Below are positions 7,549-15,828 of a stretch of DNA of 64,000 nt, one piece after another. The position numbers and the translations under genes were made by a program. Origin of the DNA: Endobacterium cereale (GTDB lineage: Bacteria; Pseudomonadota; Alphaproteobacteria; Rhizobiales; Rhizobiaceae). Location of the stretch: assembly GCF_009617585.1 (NCBI RefSeq), contig NZ_WIXI01000050.1, positions 310,001-374,000 of the forward strand. The letters run 5' to 3'. Position 1 is the first letter of the stretch, and every line of letters starts with the position of its first letter. The notes below the pieces were generated by a model that did no database searches, was not told where the DNA came from, and was given only the letters and a program-made list of their open reading frames with translations.

Positions 7549-8885
7549 ACGAGATGCTGCGGCCCAAAAACCTCGAAAGCATTCTGCCGCGATTGTCGCT
7601 GGCGGTGTCTTCGGTTGACACACGCCCGACACGCGGACGTGTTCGGGAGATCCGTGGCGTCATCGTGCATGCCAGCTTACCCCAGGCGCGGATCGGCGAA
7701 CTCTGCCATCTGCGCGATCCGGTGACCGGACGACAGGTGCCTGCCGAAGTGATCGGTTTCGAGGATGAGCGCGCGGTGCTCTCGCCGATCGGTGATCTCG
7801 AAGGCATGTCGGCCCGGACCGAAGTCATTGCGACAGGGCGATCCCTGCGGGTGCCGGTCAGCGAGGCGCTGCTTGGTCGTGTCATCGATCCTCTGGGGCG
7901 GGCGCTCGATGGAGAAGCCGGCCAGCTCACCACATCGGAAACCTATCCGGTTCAGGCAGATCCGCCGCATGCGCTGAAACGCGATATCATCGAGCATCCT
8001 CTGCGTCTCGGTGTGCGGGCCATCGATGGTCTGATGACGGTGGCGCGTGGTCAGCGCGTCGGCATTTTTGGCGAACCGGGTGTCGGCAAATCCTCGCTTC
8101 TCGCCTCAATAGTCGCCGGCACGGAGGCGGATGTCATCGTCGTCGGACTGATCGGTGAACGTGGCCGCGAAGTGCGCGAATTCGTCGATGTTCAGTTGAA
8201 TGCCCAAGCCCGCAAAAAGTCCGTCACGGTGGTGGCTACATCGGATCGGCCGGCGATCGAACGTGTGAAAGCTGCCTATGTGGCGACGGCTATCGCCGAA
8301 TATTTTCGCGATCAGGGCCGCAATGTGCTGCTTCTGATGGATTCGGTCACGCGGTTTGCACGGGCGCAGCGCGAGATCGGTCTTGCCGCCGGCGAACCGC
8401 CCACCCGGCGCGGTTTTCCGCCATCGTTTTTTGCGGCCTTGCCGCGTCTGCTGGAGCGGGCGGGCCCGGGCAGGGGCGGGTCGATCACCGCGCTTTATAC
8501 GGTTCTGACCGAAGGTGATGGCGGACTGGACCCGGTGGCCGAGGAAACCAAGGCCATCCTCGATGGTCACATCGTGCTCTCTGCCGAACTCGCACAGCGA
8601 AACCATTTTCCGGCCATCGATGTTTTGAAAAGCCGCAGCCGCCTGATGAACACTGTTGCCTCGAAGGAACATCGCGATCTGGCTGGCGACATGCGAGAAA
8701 GCATGGCGGCCTATCAGGATATCGAGCTTCTTCTGCGTGTCGGTGAATACAAACCTGGCAGCGATAAGCGGGCAGATCAGGCGGTGAACCGTCATGCCGC
8801 GATCGAAGCCTTTTTGCGCCAGCCATCGGATGAAATCTGCGACATGGCGACAACGTTGAAGGCGATGAAGGAGGCTCTTGGATGA
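7545..8885 (+). CDS. sctN: T3SS ATPase SctN (RhcN)
   Basis: 446 residues, full length for the family. F1-beta-like N-terminal barrel, then Walker A ([14 protein letters not shown], about residues 174-187), Walker B ([18 protein letters not shown]) and the arginine-finger-region motif ([20 protein letters not shown]). SctN forms the hexameric ATPase that unloads chaperones and unfolds substrates at the export gate. RhcN-type features and the operon distinguish it from flagellar FliI and F-ATPase. Overlaps sctL and sctO by ATGA. Confidence 0.97.
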   Translation: MNEMLRPKNLESILPRLSLAVSSVDTRPTRGRVREIRGVIVHASLPQARIGELCHLRDPVTGRQVPAEVIGFEDERAVLSPIGDLEGMSARTEVIATGRSLRVPVSEALLGRVIDPLGRALDGEAGQLTTSETYPVQADPPHALKRDIIEHPLRLGVRAIDGLMTVARGQRVGIFGEPGVGKSSLLASIVAGTEADVIVVGLIGERGREVREFVDVQLNAQARKKSVTVVATSDRPAIERVKAAYVATAIAEYFRDQGRNVLLLMDSVTRFARAQREIGLAAGEPPTRRGFPPSFFAALPRLLERAGPGRGGSITALYTVLTEGDGGLDPVAEETKAILDGHIVLSAELAQRNHFPAIDVLKSRSRLMNTVASKEHRDLAGDMRESMAAYQDIELLLRVGEYKPGSDKRADQAVNRHAAIEAFLRQPSDEICDMATTLKAMKEALG

Positions 8886-9367
8886 GTGGCCTTTCAGACC
8901 TTTCCCGGCTGCTGGACCTGCGGGCGCTTCGTGAGGAGCGGGCGCGAACCGCTGTGTCGGTCGCTGCCTCACGCCTGAAGGATGCCGAGCATGCTGTGTC
9001 GATCGCCGATTCTGACATCGAAGAGCATGATCGCGAGACCGGACAACAGGAAGAGCGGTTTTTCGCCGCCATGGGCATACGTCCGGTCTCCGAAAACGAA
9101 CTGGGTCGTTCCCGTGATCGTCTCGGAATATCCGACCAGAAACGTGAGGAACTGATCACGGCCCGCGAGACAGTGATTAGGGCTGTTACGACGCGGCAAA
9201 CGGAACTCGCGGCAGCGCATGCCGAATGGCGGCAGCGACTGTTCGAACGTGACAAACTCGCGCAAGCGCAAGACCGATTGCTGCAGCAGGACCGCGCACG
9301 CACGGATGCCGCCAGCGAAATGGAAATGGAAGACATGAGTGCAGACCGGGTGCGGATGTCATGCTGA
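8882..9367 (+). CDS. sctO: T3SS central stalk protein SctO (RhcZ/YscO-like)
   Basis: 161 residues, almost entirely charged alpha-helical hairpin ([20 protein letters not shown] ... [20 protein letters not shown]), the hallmark of SctO/FliJ stalk proteins that connect the SctN hexamer with SctV. Sequence is poorly conserved in this family; coiled-coil composition, length and the position after sctN support the call. It overlaps sctQ by 7 bp. Confidence 0.87.
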   Translation: MSGLSDLSRLLDLRALREERARTAVSVAASRLKDAEHAVSIADSDIEEHDRETGQQEERFFAAMGIRPVSENELGRSRDRLGISDQKREELITARETVIRAVTTRQTELAAAHAEWRQRLFERDKLAQAQDRLLQQDRARTDAASEMEMEDMSADRVRMSC

Positions 9368-10392
9368 GGGATACGGGTGTCCATTTTGGTCTGGGCTGTG
9401 GTGGCGCCAGCGTCGCCGAGGTTCTGGCGGTGCTGCCGGAACCAGTTCCTGTCTCTCTTGGGGAGCGTCTGTCGCGACCGCGCGGGTCGATTGCCGGTGT
9501 GGTGGCGGGGCGTAAAATCAAGATACATCCAGTCGCTGAGCGCACCGATGACATGCTGGTGGCCATGCCGCTCACGATCGGTGCCGAAACCTGCCGACTG
9601 CATATGTCTGCCGGCTTGATCGACTGGTTGGCGCAACCGCTCATGCTTGAGGGGGCTCTCATAGATGAGAAGCCTTTGCCGCGCGCCGTGCTTCTGGAAC
9701 TGGCTGGTCTCGACTTCATTCGCAAACTGGAGACTCACGTCGGGGAAGATATCCGCCTTGGCGACGGCGATGTGACGCAGACACACCATGCGCTGGATAT
9801 GGCGATCGAAGCAGATGGCGAGATGATGCCCTTGCGGATCGAACTGGCCGAGCGTCATCGCGAAACGCTGGCCGATTTTCTCGACCGCCTGCAGCCGCCA
9901 GAACCAGCAGATCTTTCCGGTGTCGCCGTTGAAATGGTCGTCGAGGCCGGGTCGCAGGACCTTTCCATGACGGAGATTGAAAGTCTCTCACCCGGCGACG
10001 TGGTAATGCTGGCTCATCATCGCCCTGTTGTGGTGGCGAATGGAAAACTGGTTGCCGCTGCGCGCCGCAAGGCCGACGGGGTGGAACTGGATGGCCCCTT
10101 TTATCCATTGAGCCGCCGCGCCATGGTCGGTTCATTGGCCGATATCCGGTCGGGAAAAGAAAACGCTCATCTGGTGCACTTCATTGCCGAATCTGCGCGT
10201 ATTACCACCACGATAGGCGCTATCGATGCTCTCAAGCCACAACAGGCATTGCCGCTTTCCTCGTTCAATGGAACCGGTGTTGATCTGGTCGTCGATGACA
10301 GACGTTTCGGGCACGGCGAACTCATCATGATCGGCGCCGGCCTGGGCGTCCGCGTCGTTTCCCTTTTTCCCGCAGACAGCCGGACAGCATGA
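9361..10392 (+). CDS. sctQ: T3SS C-ring/sorting platform protein SctQ (RhcQ)
   Basis: 343 residues. Two surface-presentation-of-antigens (SpoA) domains are visible: one near residues 190-240 (DLSMTEIESLSPGDVVMLAH) and one at the C-terminus (ELIMIGAGLGVRVVSLFP). SctQ pods sort substrates and bind SctL-SctN. The gene starts inside the end of sctO and overlaps the sctR start by ATGA. A separately translated C-terminal SctQ fragment is known in some systems; no clear internal start with a ribosome site was identified here. Confidence 0.9.
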   Translation: MLRDTGVHFGLGCGGASVAEVLAVLPEPVPVSLGERLSRPRGSIAGVVAGRKIKIHPVAERTDDMLVAMPLTIGAETCRLHMSAGLIDWLAQPLMLEGALIDEKPLPRAVLLELAGLDFIRKLETHVGEDIRLGDGDVTQTHHALDMAIEADGEMMPLRIELAERHRETLADFLDRLQPPEPADLSGVAVEMVVEAGSQDLSMTEIESLSPGDVVMLAHHRPVVVANGKLVAAARRKADGVELDGPFYPLSRRAMVGSLADIRSGKENAHLVHFIAESARITTTIGAIDALKPQQALPLSSFNGTGVDLVVDDRRFGHGELIMIGAGLGVRVVSLFPADSRTA

Positions 10393-11045
10393 CCGAATTT
10401 CAGCCGAACCTGATTGCCATCATCATTGTCGTCTCGACGATCGGTCTCCTGCCTCTAGCGGTCGTGACCATGACGGGATTTCTGAAAATTTCCGTCGTGC
10501 TGTTCCTGATCCGCAATGCGCTCGGCATCCAGCAATCGCCACCGAACCTCGTGCTTTACGGTATCGCGCTGATCCTCACGGTCTATGTGACGACGCCTCT
10601 CGTCGGCAACATGTACCGCGCAGTGGAGAGCCGGCCGATCGATATCGAAAGTGTCGAGGGCCTGCGCAATGTAGGCGAGACGCTTGCCGATCCGCTGCGT
10701 AATTATCTCAAGCGCTTCGCCAACGAGCGGGAACGGCAATTCTTTATCGAAGCGACGGAAAGTGTCTGGTCGCCGGAAGCGCGCGCGGATCTCAAGGATG
10801 ACGACCTCGTCGTATTGATTCCGGCTTTCGTGTCGTCGGAACTGACGCGCGCGTTCGAAATCGGCTTTCTTCTCTACATCCCGTTTCTGGTAATCGATTT
10901 GATCGTCGCCAACGTGCTGATGGCGATGGGCATGATGATGGTGTCGCCGACGCTCATTTCCATTCCGCTCAAAATCTTCCTGTTCGTGGCGGTGGAAGGT
11001 TGGTCGCGGCTGATGCATGGACTGATCCTGAGCTATGGAGGATAG
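10389..11045 (+). CDS. sctR: T3SS export apparatus protein SctR (RhcR)
   Basis: 218 residues, FliP/SctR family. Four membrane segments surround a polar periplasmic region; the conserved segments VTMTGFLKISVVLFLIRNAL and MAMGMMMVSPTLISIPLKIF are clear. SctR5 with SctS4 and SctT1 forms the helical export gate core. First of three consecutive membrane genes; overlaps sctQ by 4 bp and is 3 bp from sctS. Confidence 0.96.
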   Translation: MTEFQPNLIAIIIVVSTIGLLPLAVVTMTGFLKISVVLFLIRNALGIQQSPPNLVLYGIALILTVYVTTPLVGNMYRAVESRPIDIESVEGLRNVGETLADPLRNYLKRFANERERQFFIEATESVWSPEARADLKDDDLVVLIPAFVSSELTRAFEIGFLLYIPFLVIDLIVANVLMAMGMMMVSPTLISIPLKIFLFVAVEGWSRLMHGLILSYGG

Positions 11046-11048
11046 CCG

Positions 11049-11318
11049 ATGGGGCAGGAAATCTTTCTCAACGAGATGAACCGGGCACTGGTAACGGTGC
11101 TGATCGTGTCGGCACCCGCACTTGGCGTCGCGATCGTAATCGGCGTGGCCGTCGGTCTCATACAGGCATTGACGCAGATCCAGGACCAGACGCTGCCGCA
11201 GGCGGTGAAGCTCGTGGCAGTCATGCTGGTGCTGATCTTTGTCGGTCCGCTTCTGGCCGCTCAGGTGGGCGCGCTTGCCAGCCAGTCGCTGGACAATTTT
11301 GCCTCGCTGACGCGGTAG
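11049..11318 (+). CDS. sctS: T3SS export apparatus protein SctS (RhcS)
   Basis: 89 residues with two membrane helices, the standard FliQ/SctS length. The conserved motif around AVGLIQALTQIQDQTLPQAV lies between the helices. Part of the SctRST export gate. It is 9 bp upstream of sctT. Confidence 0.96.
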   Translation: MGQEIFLNEMNRALVTVLIVSAPALGVAIVIGVAVGLIQALTQIQDQTLPQAVKLVAVMLVLIFVGPLLAAQVGALASQSLDNFASLTR

Positions 11319-11327
11319 GGTGAGGCG

Positions 11328-12155
11328 ATGAACCTTGCGGCGGTCACGGCAGCAATTACCGAGTTTGCCTACCCCGTTCTGGTGGCAGCGGCGATCGCGG
11401 TTGCTCGCGCGATGGGCATGATCATGCTGACACCCGCCTTCATGCGGCTGGGCCTGACCGGCATCATCCGTTCGTCGGTGGCCTTCGCGATTTCTCTGCC
11501 GATGATCTTTCCGATCTTCCAGCAACTGGCGGTCACCGGCCAGCCGACAAGTTTTGATCTCGCCGGCCTGCTGATAAAGGAAATGGTGGTCGGGGCGCTG
11601 ATCGGCCTTGCCTTCGGCATTCCGTTCTGGGCGGCGGAAGTGGCGGGCGACCTGATCGACCTGCAGCGCGGTTCCACCATGTCGCAGCTCGTCGATCCGT
11701 TGTCCGCCGGCGAATCGTCGGTCACGGCAACGCTGCTGACGATCACGCTGCTGGCGCTGTTCTTCATGTCCGGCGGCTTTATGCTGCTGCTCGACGGGTT
11801 TTATCGCAGCTATCAGCTCTGGCCGGCCGCCAGCTTTTCACCGGTGCTCGATCCCTCTGCATTCATTGGCATTCTGAAGGTGCTCGACCGCATCATGCAG
11901 ATCGGTGTCCTCATCATCGCGCCATTGGTGATTGCCATCCTGATCGTCGATATCATGATGGCTTTTCTGTCGCGCATGGCATCACAGCTTCATGTCTTCG
12001 ATCTATCCTTGGCCGTGAAGAACCTGATGTTTTCGTTTCTGATGGTGCTCTACCTGAGTTTCATGGTGCCTTTGCTGCTCGATCAGATGGGCGCGCTGAA
12101 GGGCACGTTTGAAATTCTGCGTGGTTTTGTCACCAGCGGTGAGGGGGCCTCATGA
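11328..12155 (+). CDS. sctT: T3SS export apparatus protein SctT (RhcT)
   Basis: 275 residues, hydrophobic throughout, FliR/SctT family. Diagnostic segments include VGALIGLAFGIPFWAAEVAG and the following DLQRGSTMSQLVDP. It completes the SctRST gate. The usual next gene, sctU (the autocleaving substrate switch), does not follow; instead the stop overlaps the start of a 532-aa unknown by ATGA. Confidence 0.96.
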   Translation: MNLAAVTAAITEFAYPVLVAAAIAVARAMGMIMLTPAFMRLGLTGIIRSSVAFAISLPMIFPIFQQLAVTGQPTSFDLAGLLIKEMVVGALIGLAFGIPFWAAEVAGDLIDLQRGSTMSQLVDPLSAGESSVTATLLTITLLALFFMSGGFMLLLDGFYRSYQLWPAASFSPVLDPSAFIGILKVLDRIMQIGVLIIAPLVIAILIVDIMMAFLSRMASQLHVFDLSLAVKNLMFSFLMVLYLSFMVPLLLDQMGALKGTFEILRGFVTSGEGAS

Positions 12156-13750
12156 ACAATCCGATTCTGCCAACGCTTGATGGGCTTCTGAGCCTCAGCC
12201 AGACCTTTTCCGAAAGTGTCAGTCAAAAGAATTGGACGGACATCGAGGATCTGGAAAAGGAGCATGGTGCTTCCGACGGCCATGTTCGCCAGATGTTGTC
12301 AAATGGCACTGCCCTTTCGACTTTGAGCGGACCTGCAGATCTTCTGCAACGGGCATCCGTCGGGTGGGATGCGTCCTCGACACGCTACGAGTCGTTGAAT
12401 GTCGAACAATACGGTGAAGATCCGGAAGCCAGTCTCCTGTCATTGCCATCTGTGATTGATGCCGAGAGCGGCGAACCTCTGGATACGCTGACAGGTGAGT
12501 TCTCTGCTCGTGCCGCCGCCGCCAGAAGCGATGTAGGGCAGGCCGCCTCGCTGCCCGTGCGTGCCGCGATCGCGGACTGGCAGGTCGTGTCAGAGGTCGC
12601 GCTGTCGCCGGGGGCATCCGATATGGGCAGCGGAGAGGCGGCGTTAACTGCTACAGCCGTTATCGAGCATGGGTTGACGACCTCAGGTCCCGTTGTTGCT
12701 GCACAAAAACTGCACGCAGCAACGCGTTCGCTATCCGCCGAACAGGTTTCAGTTCTGATCGATAAAGCAGCACCTGTCATCGCCCGGCTTGTCGAGCAGG
12801 CAGTTCTCGCCGAAAATTCCGTCGATGTAACAGACAAAAAGCCGCGCGATGCCAAGCTGGCACTCGTGCTTGCCCATGTTGCGGCTGCCATCGACAAGGA
12901 TCCACGTCAGCCGCCTTCGATCCGTCTCCTGCAGGATATTTCTGCCATCGTTCTGTCGCCTGCCAATCAGAATGACAACACGGTCTTTTCCGGTCTGGCG
13001 CGGACGATTGCCGTCGGGGCTGGCTTGCGGCTGGTTCTTGCGGTCGCGGCCGATCTTGCGCATCACGACGAAAACCCGTCGCGGGCGAAAACGCTGGTCG
13101 CACTCATGGTCTCGGCATTTGCCGATCTCGGCGCACGGATCGATGCCGCCTATGCCGATCTGCTGCAGCAGGCCGGGCCGCTTTGCCTGCAATGGCTGTC
13201 ATGGCGGGAGATGGGGGAGGACAAGGCGATTGCCCGCCTGATCGCGCTCATAAACGAGAAAAACAGCTTGCTGGAGGACATGTCCCTCAAACTGGAGCGG
13301 CTGGAACAGGCGGGGCTGGATGCCTTTCGCGCCGTTTGCGATCTGGCCGTCTTCACGCTTGATCCGAAACTGGATGAGGTTCGCAGCCACTTCCTCAACA
13401 GCTCCAGCGTGTTTGCCTCGATCGCAGGCAGCAGGACTGCCCTGCGCGATATTCGCCAGGCGGTGACCACATCAACGACTGGCGACGAAAATGTGACGCT
13501 CGACATGGTGCGGCTGAGCCTGACCGATATCGGCTTTTCCGCACCTAGAGCGGCGTTTCTCGCCGATCTTTGCGAGCTGGAAAACAATGCGCTGATGCTG
13601 GGAGCAGGATGGACGGCGCTTGAAAATTTTCAAGCGATGGAAAGGCAGGGGCAAGCGTTCCAGCGCCTTTTGAGCTTTCTCAACGGCCAGTTCGTCATGG
13701 CCGTGGCACCGGACGTCATCAATTTTGGCGATGACGACATGCAGGCCTGA
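12152..13750 (+). CDS. 532-residue T3SS-operon protein of unknown function
   Basis: Not recognised. Translationally coupled to sctT by a 4-bp overlap, so it belongs to the T3SS operon. There is no signal peptide or convincing membrane helix; the sequence is largely helical with Ala/Leu-rich segments and a coiled-coil-like stretch (NEKNSLLEDMSLKLERLEQA). The first ~170 residues are Ser/Glu-rich and may be disordered, as in secreted T3SS proteins. A gatekeeper of the SctW/HrpJ type is one possibility because none is otherwise visible, but those proteins are normally 280-400 residues and no YopN/TyeA motif was recognised. Confidence 0.72.
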   Translation: MNNPILPTLDGLLSLSQTFSESVSQKNWTDIEDLEKEHGASDGHVRQMLSNGTALSTLSGPADLLQRASVGWDASSTRYESLNVEQYGEDPEASLLSLPSVIDAESGEPLDTLTGEFSARAAAARSDVGQAASLPVRAAIADWQVVSEVALSPGASDMGSGEAALTATAVIEHGLTTSGPVVAAQKLHAATRSLSAEQVSVLIDKAAPVIARLVEQAVLAENSVDVTDKKPRDAKLALVLAHVAAAIDKDPRQPPSIRLLQDISAIVLSPANQNDNTVFSGLARTIAVGAGLRLVLAVAADLAHHDENPSRAKTLVALMVSAFADLGARIDAAYADLLQQAGPLCLQWLSWREMGEDKAIARLIALINEKNSLLEDMSLKLERLEQAGLDAFRAVCDLAVFTLDPKLDEVRSHFLNSSSVFASIAGSRTALRDIRQAVTTSTTGDENVTLDMVRLSLTDIGFSAPRAAFLADLCELENNALMLGAGWTALENFQAMERQGQAFQRLLSFLNGQFVMAVAPDVINFGDDDMQA

Positions 13751-13779
13751 TCTGCTCGTCAGTGCCATAACCGGAAAGC

Positions 13780-13814
13780 ATATGCCGGCGATCCCATGTG
13801 CATCGCCGGCATAT
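13780..13814. terminator. bidirectional hairpin between convergent genes
   Basis: A perfect 13-bp stem (arms 13780-13792 and 13802-13814, core ATGCCGGCGAT) with a 9-base loop lies between the convergent 532-aa gene and the 153-aa gene. There is no long T run on either side, so termination is probable but not certain. Confidence 0.6.
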
Positions 13815-13828
13815 TGAGGTCGATAGAA

Positions 13829-14290
13829 TCAGTTCTGGGCGCGCTGCTTGGTGGCGTCGAGATCGGTCTTGCTCTCGGTGGTGATCTCGGTGATCTTAGC
13901 CGAGGCGCCGATGGCGCGGTCGAAGGCTTCCGTCATGGCGGCGATGGCCTCCACGGAGGAGCCTTCTAGACCGCCGGCGGCGGCCCATTCGAGGTTCCAG
14001 ACGCCGGAAAGGCCATCTTCGCCGGCCACGTCATGGGTTTCGATGGCCGTGAAAACGTCTTCGTGACGGACCATGTAGGATGCCGCGGCCGATACTTCGG
14101 ACGAGACATTGCCATTGGTGTTGTTGGCGAGAGCCGCAAGTTCCTGTTCGTTGATTGCGGACTTGCCGCTTTCCTTCAGATATTCGACCAGAACCTGACT
14201 GGATTTTGCGGCATTGAGCTTCTGCTCGAACGAGGCCGTATTGTTGGTCTGGGATGTTGCTGAAACATTGGCTGGCAAAGTGATAGACAT
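13829..14290 (-). CDS. 153-residue T3SS-linked secreted-type protein with NolX/HrpF-like segment
   Basis: The start is the ATG at 14290, six bases after GGGAAGGG; an in-frame upstream extension has no ribosome site. Three parts are visible: a Ser/Thr/Asn-rich N-terminus (ANVSATSQTNNTASFEQK) typical of T3SS export signals; a middle segment (SEVSAAASYMVRHEDVF then AIETHDVAGEDGLSGV) of the kind found in the NolX/NopX and HrpF translocator group, with a Ca-loop-like but non-canonical Asp/Gly run; and a C-terminus that repeats the 55-aa gene at 3443 (30 of 41 residues identical). It may be a translocon or pilus-associated protein. Convergent to the operon, own promoter expected in 14291-14443. Confidence 0.72.
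   Translation of the reverse strand: MSITLPANVSATSQTNNTASFEQKLNAAKSSQVLVEYLKESGKSAINEQELAALANNTNGNVSSEVSAAASYMVRHEDVFTAIETHDVAGEDGLSGVWNLEWAAAGGLEGSSVEAIAAMTEAFDRAIGASAKITEITTESKTDLDATKQRAQN
13832..13897. repeat. right copy of the direct-oriented repeat flanking the T3SS operon
   Basis: DNA copy of 3446-3511 (about seven mismatches in 66), encoding the shared C-terminus of the two small secreted-type proteins. Same orientation as the left copy, about 10.4 kb away. Confidence 0.8.
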
Positions 14291-14509
14291 AAAAACCCTT
14301 CCCTTGGCTTGAAACCGAAGCAGTTTATTAACCACGCGCGTGACGCTGGTGTGAAAGCGGCTGTTGGCGCATCAGGTTCTAAGCTCAGGGTTCGCCGGGA
14401 AGCATCATGCCGTGCAAGCAGGTGTTTCGGACACAGCGCTTGATTGAAATATCCAGAGGTTGTCACGGCAAGAATGACGCGCGCTCGCGATTCTGATAGA
14501 GCGCGGCTC

Positions 14510-15505
14510 ATGATGCGACAAAATATGCCCGGCATGCCCACCCAATTCGATATGTTTTCAGATGGCCCTACCGCCGAAACAGACACTTCCATCGACCTTC
14601 CGCCCAAACGGCCAGTGGGTCGAGGCCTCAACGAGAAGGAGATGGTGGCGCATCTGGTGGATACCGGGCGTTACCGTATCCTGAAAAAACTTGTGCCACG
14701 TCAGATTGCTTCCGAGATCAGGCCTCAATTTCTGCTGAAGGGTGTCATACTCGATACGGAAACGACCGGTCTCAACCATCGCAGGGACGAGGTGATCGAG
14801 ATCGGCATCATTGCCTTCACCTTCGATGAGCAAGGATGCATCGGGGATATCACGGGTGTCTATGGCGCGCTGCAGCAGCCGGGCATTGCCATCCCCTCCG
14901 AGATTACAAGGCTAACCGGCATAACCGATGAAATGGTGGCGGGGCAGCGAATTGATCTGGAGACGGTGGATGCCATGATACGGCCGGCCGATCTCGTCAT
15001 CGCGCACAATGCCGGTTTCGACCGCCCTTTCTGTGAGGCTCTGTCGCCCGTATTCGCGAGCAAGGCATGGGCATGCTCGAATGCGGAGATCGATTGGTCG
15101 GCGCGCGGGTTTGAGGGCACAAAGCTCGGATACCTCATCGGGCAGGCCGGCTTTTTCCATGACGGGCACCGTGCAGTCGATGACTGTTTTGCCCTGCTGG
15201 AAGTTCTGGATCGCAGCGCAAAACACGATGTCTTGTCGCCATTCGCGGAGCTTTATCGATCAAGTCAAAGATCGCGAGCTAGGATTTTTGCCGAGCACAG
15301 CCCGTTCGATATGAAGGATCATCTCAAGGCACGCGGATACCGGTGGTCAGATGGCAGTGACGGCCGCCCGAAATCCTGGTGGATCGAGGTGGATGAAACA
15401 GCGCTGGACAACGAACTTTCCTATCTCCGGTCCGACATCTATCGTTATCCGGATGCCGATCCTCCGATCAAGCACCTGACAGCGTTCGACCGATTTCGGG
15501 CATGA
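14510..15505 (+). CDS. DnaQ-family 3'-5' exonuclease (DNA polymerase III epsilon-like)
   Basis: DEDDh exonuclease: Exo I (ILDTETTGLNHRRDEVIEIG), Exo II (VIAHNAGFDRPFCEAL) and Exo III (GHRAVDD, giving His-x4-Asp) are all intact, so a two-metal nuclease active site is present. About 75 residues precede Exo I and about 130 follow the nuclease core; the C-terminal region (FDMKDHLKARGYRWSDGSDG) is a known companion module in stand-alone rhizobial epsilon-like proteins. It is not the replicative DnaQ, which is shorter and has a clamp-binding tail. The start is uncertain: a TTG at 14444 and ATGs at 14474, 14510 and 14534 are in frame, none with a strong ribosome site. Confidence 0.85.
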   Translation: MMRQNMPGMPTQFDMFSDGPTAETDTSIDLPPKRPVGRGLNEKEMVAHLVDTGRYRILKKLVPRQIASEIRPQFLLKGVILDTETTGLNHRRDEVIEIGIIAFTFDEQGCIGDITGVYGALQQPGIAIPSEITRLTGITDEMVAGQRIDLETVDAMIRPADLVIAHNAGFDRPFCEALSPVFASKAWACSNAEIDWSARGFEGTKLGYLIGQAGFFHDGHRAVDDCFALLEVLDRSAKHDVLSPFAELYRSSQRSRARIFAEHSPFDMKDHLKARGYRWSDGSDGRPKSWWIEVDETALDNELSYLRSDIYRYPDADPPIKHLTAFDRFRA

Positions 15506-15607
15506 GGCCGTTTTTTCGGCAGGCATTGCGCGACATCAATGCGCCAGACGCATGGCTGGGCTGCAGTTGGGTATCTAACGAGATTTCCAGAAAGCTGTAT
15601 AACTACA

Positions 15608-15770
15608 TCCAACGAAGCGATGCACCTCCTCCCGCAGAGCTTCGGGTTTCAGGCGACCTACTCCTCCTCCCAAGGAAGCCTGAGGGAACAGCGGCACTCC
15701 TCCTCCCAGTCGCTGTTCAATCTTTTCGAAAAGCCTGCCGCACCTCCTCCCGCGGCAGGCTTTTTCGTTT
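15608..15770 (+). ncRNA. cuckoo/alpha-r14-type small RNA with four CCUCCUCCC hairpin loops
   Basis: Four hairpins in a row each expose CCTCCTCCC in the loop: motif at 15625-15633 (stem CGAAGC/GCTTCG, 15613-15618 with 15639-15644), 15663-15671 (stem TCAGGC/GCCTGA, 15649-15654 with 15678-15683), 15699-15707 (stem AACAGCG/CGCTGTT, 15687-15693 with 15711-15717) and 15743-15751 (10-bp stem AAGCCTGCCG, 15731-15740 with 15753-15762). The last hairpin runs into TTTTT and is also the intrinsic terminator. CCUCCUCCC is complementary to Shine-Dalgarno sequences; this architecture defines the cuckoo RNA group (alpha-r14 in rhizobia, CcsR in Rhodobacter). The 5' end is a guess; no promoter was assigned. 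ORFs through it are unlikely to be coding. Confidence 0.87.
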
Positions 15771-15828
15771 TGGGTCTCCCTCTCCAGCCATGCCTTAAGT
15801 AAAGCCTCAGCCGAACAGTCTGCCACTT

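Noticed and set aside
10455-11525. 356-codon minus-strand ORF, Arg/His/Asp rich
   Set aside because: Antisense to sctR, sctS and sctT, all of which have clear family motifs and tight operon spacing.
15502-15826. ORFs of 80-100 codons on both strands after the exonuclease gene
   Set aside because: They run through the four hairpins of the small RNA, have no ribosome site and no recognisable protein features.
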